A stretch of 64,000 nt of DNA from positions 186,001 to 250,000 of the forward strand of contig NZ_JAFBBQ010000001.1 in the NCBI RefSeq assembly GCF_016907255.1, given 5' to 3'. Below the pieces are notes generated by a model. It was not told where the DNA came from. It saw nothing but the letters and a program-made list of their open reading frames with translations, and made no database searches. This stretch comes from Microbacterium keratanolyticum (GTDB lineage: Bacteria > Actinomycetota > Actinomycetes > Actinomycetales > Microbacteriaceae). Positions 61,971 through 64,000 of this stretch are shown piece by piece; position 1 is the first letter of the stretch, and each line of letters starts with the position of its first letter. A program made the position numbers and the translations under genes.

Positions 61971-63242
61971 CTAGGCCGAGCGGCTCGCGCGGATGCGTCG
62001 CACGGCGAACGGCGTGAGCGCCACGATCGCAATCACGAAGACAGATTCGGCGATCGCGAGCCCCGCATACCCGAAACCGCTCAGCACGACGCCGGCCAGC
62101 GCAGCGGCTGTGGCGGCACTCAGGCTCATGATCGAGTCGCTGAGGCCCTGCCGCCTGGCGCGTGCGCCCACCGGAGTGACCTCGGTGAGCAAGGTGGCGC
62201 CGGCGACGGTCGCGGCGCTCCACCCGAGCCCGAGAAGCGTCAGCGCGACGATGACGCCCCAGGCCTCACCGCTCACGAAGATCGCGAAGAGCAGGGATGC
62301 TGCCAGCAGCGCCTGCCCGAGCAGAATGGTGCGCACGCGTCCCCATCGATCGGCCAGGATTCCGAAGAGCGGTGAGAGCGCGTACATCCCACCGACGTGG
62401 AGCGCGATGGTCACGCCGACGAGCGCGGTCACGTCGGTCGTCGAGGTGCTCGCACCGTGCTGCGCGTGCACCATGTGTGAGAGGTGGATCGGCGTCATGG
62501 CCATCACCGATGCCATCACGACGTGCGAGCCGGCGACGGCGAACATCGCGTACCGCGCAACCCAGGGGCGGTCGATCCCCGCATCGAGCGCAGGTCCGCT
62601 CCCGGCGTCGCGCGCACGCGCCTGCGCGGTCAGCAGCGGATCGGGGCGCAGTGCGACGAGGTAGAGCGTCAGGGCGGCGGCCTGCGCCACGAAGGAGAAC
62701 AGGTAGGAGCCGGTCAGCGGCGGCATCCCGATCAGTGCACCGAGCTGCTCGCCGGGCGTCAGCATCAGCGGCGCCGCCACGGCACCGATCGTCGTCGACC
62801 ACACCACGACCGAAAGGTCGCGCCCCCGGTGCTTCGGGCTCGCGAGATCGGTGGCGGCGAAACGGGACTGGAGATTTCCGGCATTGCCCGCGCCGATCAT
62901 GATGATGCCGACAAGAAGCAGGGGGAACGAGCGCAGCGATGCCGCACCGACGACGACCATGACGCCGAAGAGAGCGAACAGGTTGCCCGCCGTCAGCGAG
63001 AAGCGCCGACCCCAGCGGCCGGCGGCCCTGCCCAGAGGAATCGCTGCAGCTGCGGCGCCGAGAGTCACGCTGGCGGTCGCGAGGCCTGAGAGCGCGTCGT
63101 CCCCGGAGAGGTCTGCAGCGAGCAGCGCGCCGAGGGAGACCGTGGCACCGAACGCGATGCCGCCCAGAATCTGCCCGAACGAGAGCACCGCGACGATGCG
63201 CTTCTGCGCCGCGGCGAGCTGCGCATCCGTGAGGATGGTCAC
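61971..63242 (-). CDS. MFS transporter
   Basis: Major facilitator protein of 423 aa with 12 predicted TM helices. The loop 2-3 motif A is degenerate but recognisable ([19 protein letters not shown]). The second-half equivalent is [18 protein letters not shown]. Residues 195-215 form the usual hydrophilic central loop. Probably a drug or metabolite exporter; substrate unknown. The start GTG overlaps the stop of the FAH-family gene by four bases (GTGA), so translation is coupled. Its TAG stop lies within the -10 box of gltX. Confidence 0.9.
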   Translation of the reverse strand: MTILTDAQLAAAQKRIVAVLSFGQILGGIAFGATVSLGALLAADLSGDDALSGLATASVTLGAAAAAIPLGRAAGRWGRRFSLTAGNLFALFGVMVVVGAASLRSFPLLLVGIIMIGAGNAGNLQSRFAATDLASPKHRGRDLSVVVWSTTIGAVAAPLMLTPGEQLGALIGMPPLTGSYLFSFVAQAAALTLYLVALRPDPLLTAQARARDAGSGPALDAGIDRPWVARYAMFAVAGSHVVMASVMAMTPIHLSHMVHAQHGASTSTTDVTALVGVTIALHVGGMYALSPLFGILADRWGRVRTILLGQALLAASLLFAIFVSGEAWGVIVALTLLGLGWSAATVAGATLLTEVTPVGARARRQGLSDSIMSLSAATAAALAGVVLSGFGYAGLAIAESVFVIAIVALTPFAVRRIRASRSA

Positions 63243-64000
63243 GGCAGGGGCAGAGCGTCGCGCACGGGGTTGCGCAGCGTACCGATGCCCGAGATCTCGA
63301 CCTCGACCACGTCGCCCGCCGTGAACTCGCCCACACCCGCCGGTGTACCCGTGAGAATCACGTCTCCCGGAAGCAGCGTGAATGCAGCGGATGCGTGTGC
63401 GATGATCGCCGACACCGAGTGGATCATGTCGGTGAGGGGCGCGTGCTGGCGCTGCTCACCGTTGACACGCGTCGTGACGGTGGCATCCGCGAGCTCGAAC
63501 TCCGTCTCGATCACCGGGCCCAGGGGACAGAAGGTGTCGAAGCCCTTCGCTCGCGACCACTGGCCGTCCTTGCGCTGCAGATCGCGCGCCGTCACATCGT
63601 TGGCGACCGTGTAGCCGAACACGTAGTCGAGGGCCTTGTCGGCGGGGACGTTCTTCGCGATGCGTCCGATCACGACGGCGAGCTCACCCTCGTGCTCTGT
63701 GCGCTCCGAGATCAGCGGGCGCACGATCGTGTCGCCGGTGCCGATCACCGCGGTGTTGGGCTTCAGGAACAGCAGCGGCTCGACGGGTGCTTCGCCGCCC
63801 ATCTCCGCGGCGTGGTCGTGATAGTTCTTGCCGACGCAGACGACCTTCGAGCGCGGGATCACCGGCGCGAGCAGGGCGACGTCGGCGACGGGAACACGCT
63901 CCCCCGTCGTCTCGTAGCCTGCGAACATCGGATCTCCGGCGAGCACAACGAGCTCGTCACCGTCGAGGATGCCGTAGCGGATCGCGTCGTCGTGGCTAAA
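63239..64000 (-). CDS. Fumarylacetoacetate hydrolase family protein (5' end outside window)
   Basis: The frame is open to the right edge, giving about 253 residues. The first visible residues [20 protein letters not shown] show that only a few N-terminal codons are missing. The FAH-family core has [47 protein letters not shown] (metal-binding glutamates) and [20 protein letters not shown]. Members act as acylpyruvase, oxaloacetate tautomerase/decarboxylase or ureidoglycolate lyase-like enzymes; the exact substrate is not predictable. First gene of a pair with the MFS transporter. Confidence 0.93.
   Translation of the reverse strand, partial: FSHDDAIRYGILDGDELVVLAGDPMFAGYETTGERVPVADVALLAPVIPRSKVVCVGKNYHDHAAEMGGEAPVEPLLFLKPNTAVIGTGDTIVRPLISERTEHEGELAVVIGRIAKNVPADKALDYVFGYTVANDVTARDLQRKDGQWSRAKGFDTFCPLGPVIETEFELADATVTTRVNGEQRQHAPLTDMIHSVSAIIAHASAAFTLLPGDVILTGTPAGVGEFTAGDVVEVEISGIGTLRNPVRDALPLP

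Overview
The window is a 64 kb stretch of a high-GC Gram-positive chromosome. Gene content and order (rpmF-rnc-mutM, smc-ftsY, leuCD-murA-plsC-gpsA-ddl, a DUF3515 lipoprotein, an E1-type sorting signal of the LAXTG kind, many leaderless genes with a TANNNT box six bases before the start codon) point to an actinobacterium of the Microbacteriaceae, most likely Microbacterium or a close relative. This is inferred from familiarity with these families, not from a search.

Layout. 0-8 kb: end of glpD, glpK, a divergent LysR regulator and EamA exporter, ffh, and a TPP riboswitch with thiC. 8-13 kb: TetR, lipB-lipA, a flavodoxin/SRPBCC pair, and a ChaA-type cation/proton antiporter preceded by two ACGA-capped hairpins that look like a guanidine-II (mini-ykkC) riboswitch. 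13-17.6 kb: ftsY and smc. 17.7-25.5 kb: an accessory block, mostly on the plus strand, that sits between smc and mutM. It holds a 34-codon mini-gene, an acetyltransferase, a MacB/FtsX-like ABC exporter and a five-gene WXG100/type VII-like cluster without secretion machinery. 25.6-33.9 kb: mutM, rnc, rpmF, yceD, coaD, recG, rsmD, thiL, an oxidoreductase and a lipoprotein. 33.9-41.6 kb: ddl, gpsA, plsC, murA, leuD, leuC with a leucine-rich leader peptide, and terC with a yybP-ykoY (manganese) riboswitch.

41.7-64 kb: an ECF-type sigma factor with a DUF4349 membrane protein, a frameshifted NERD-domain pseudogene, a secreted 1027-residue protein with a wall-anchored partner, two tandem tRNA-Glu units, an MBL-fold hydrolase, a GNAT, pepN, a secreted sugar dehydrogenase-like lipoprotein, a YbaK deacylase, a PLP lyase/Lrp/MMPL module, a small P-loop kinase, an Ig-repeat surface protein, tRNA-Gln, gltX, an MFS transporter and the 3' part of a fumarylacetoacetate hydrolase family gene.

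Functional themes. Peptidoglycan precursor synthesis (murA, ddl) is co-directional with phospholipid (plsC, gpsA) and leucine synthesis. Both SRP GTPases (ffh and ftsY) are present. Thiamine genes thiC and thiL occur separately. RNA-level control is rich: three riboswitches and one peptide leader are visible. Many promoters are leaderless, including two divergent pairs whose -10 boxes overlap on a shared CTAG. No insertion sequence, prophage, CRISPR array or rRNA was seen.
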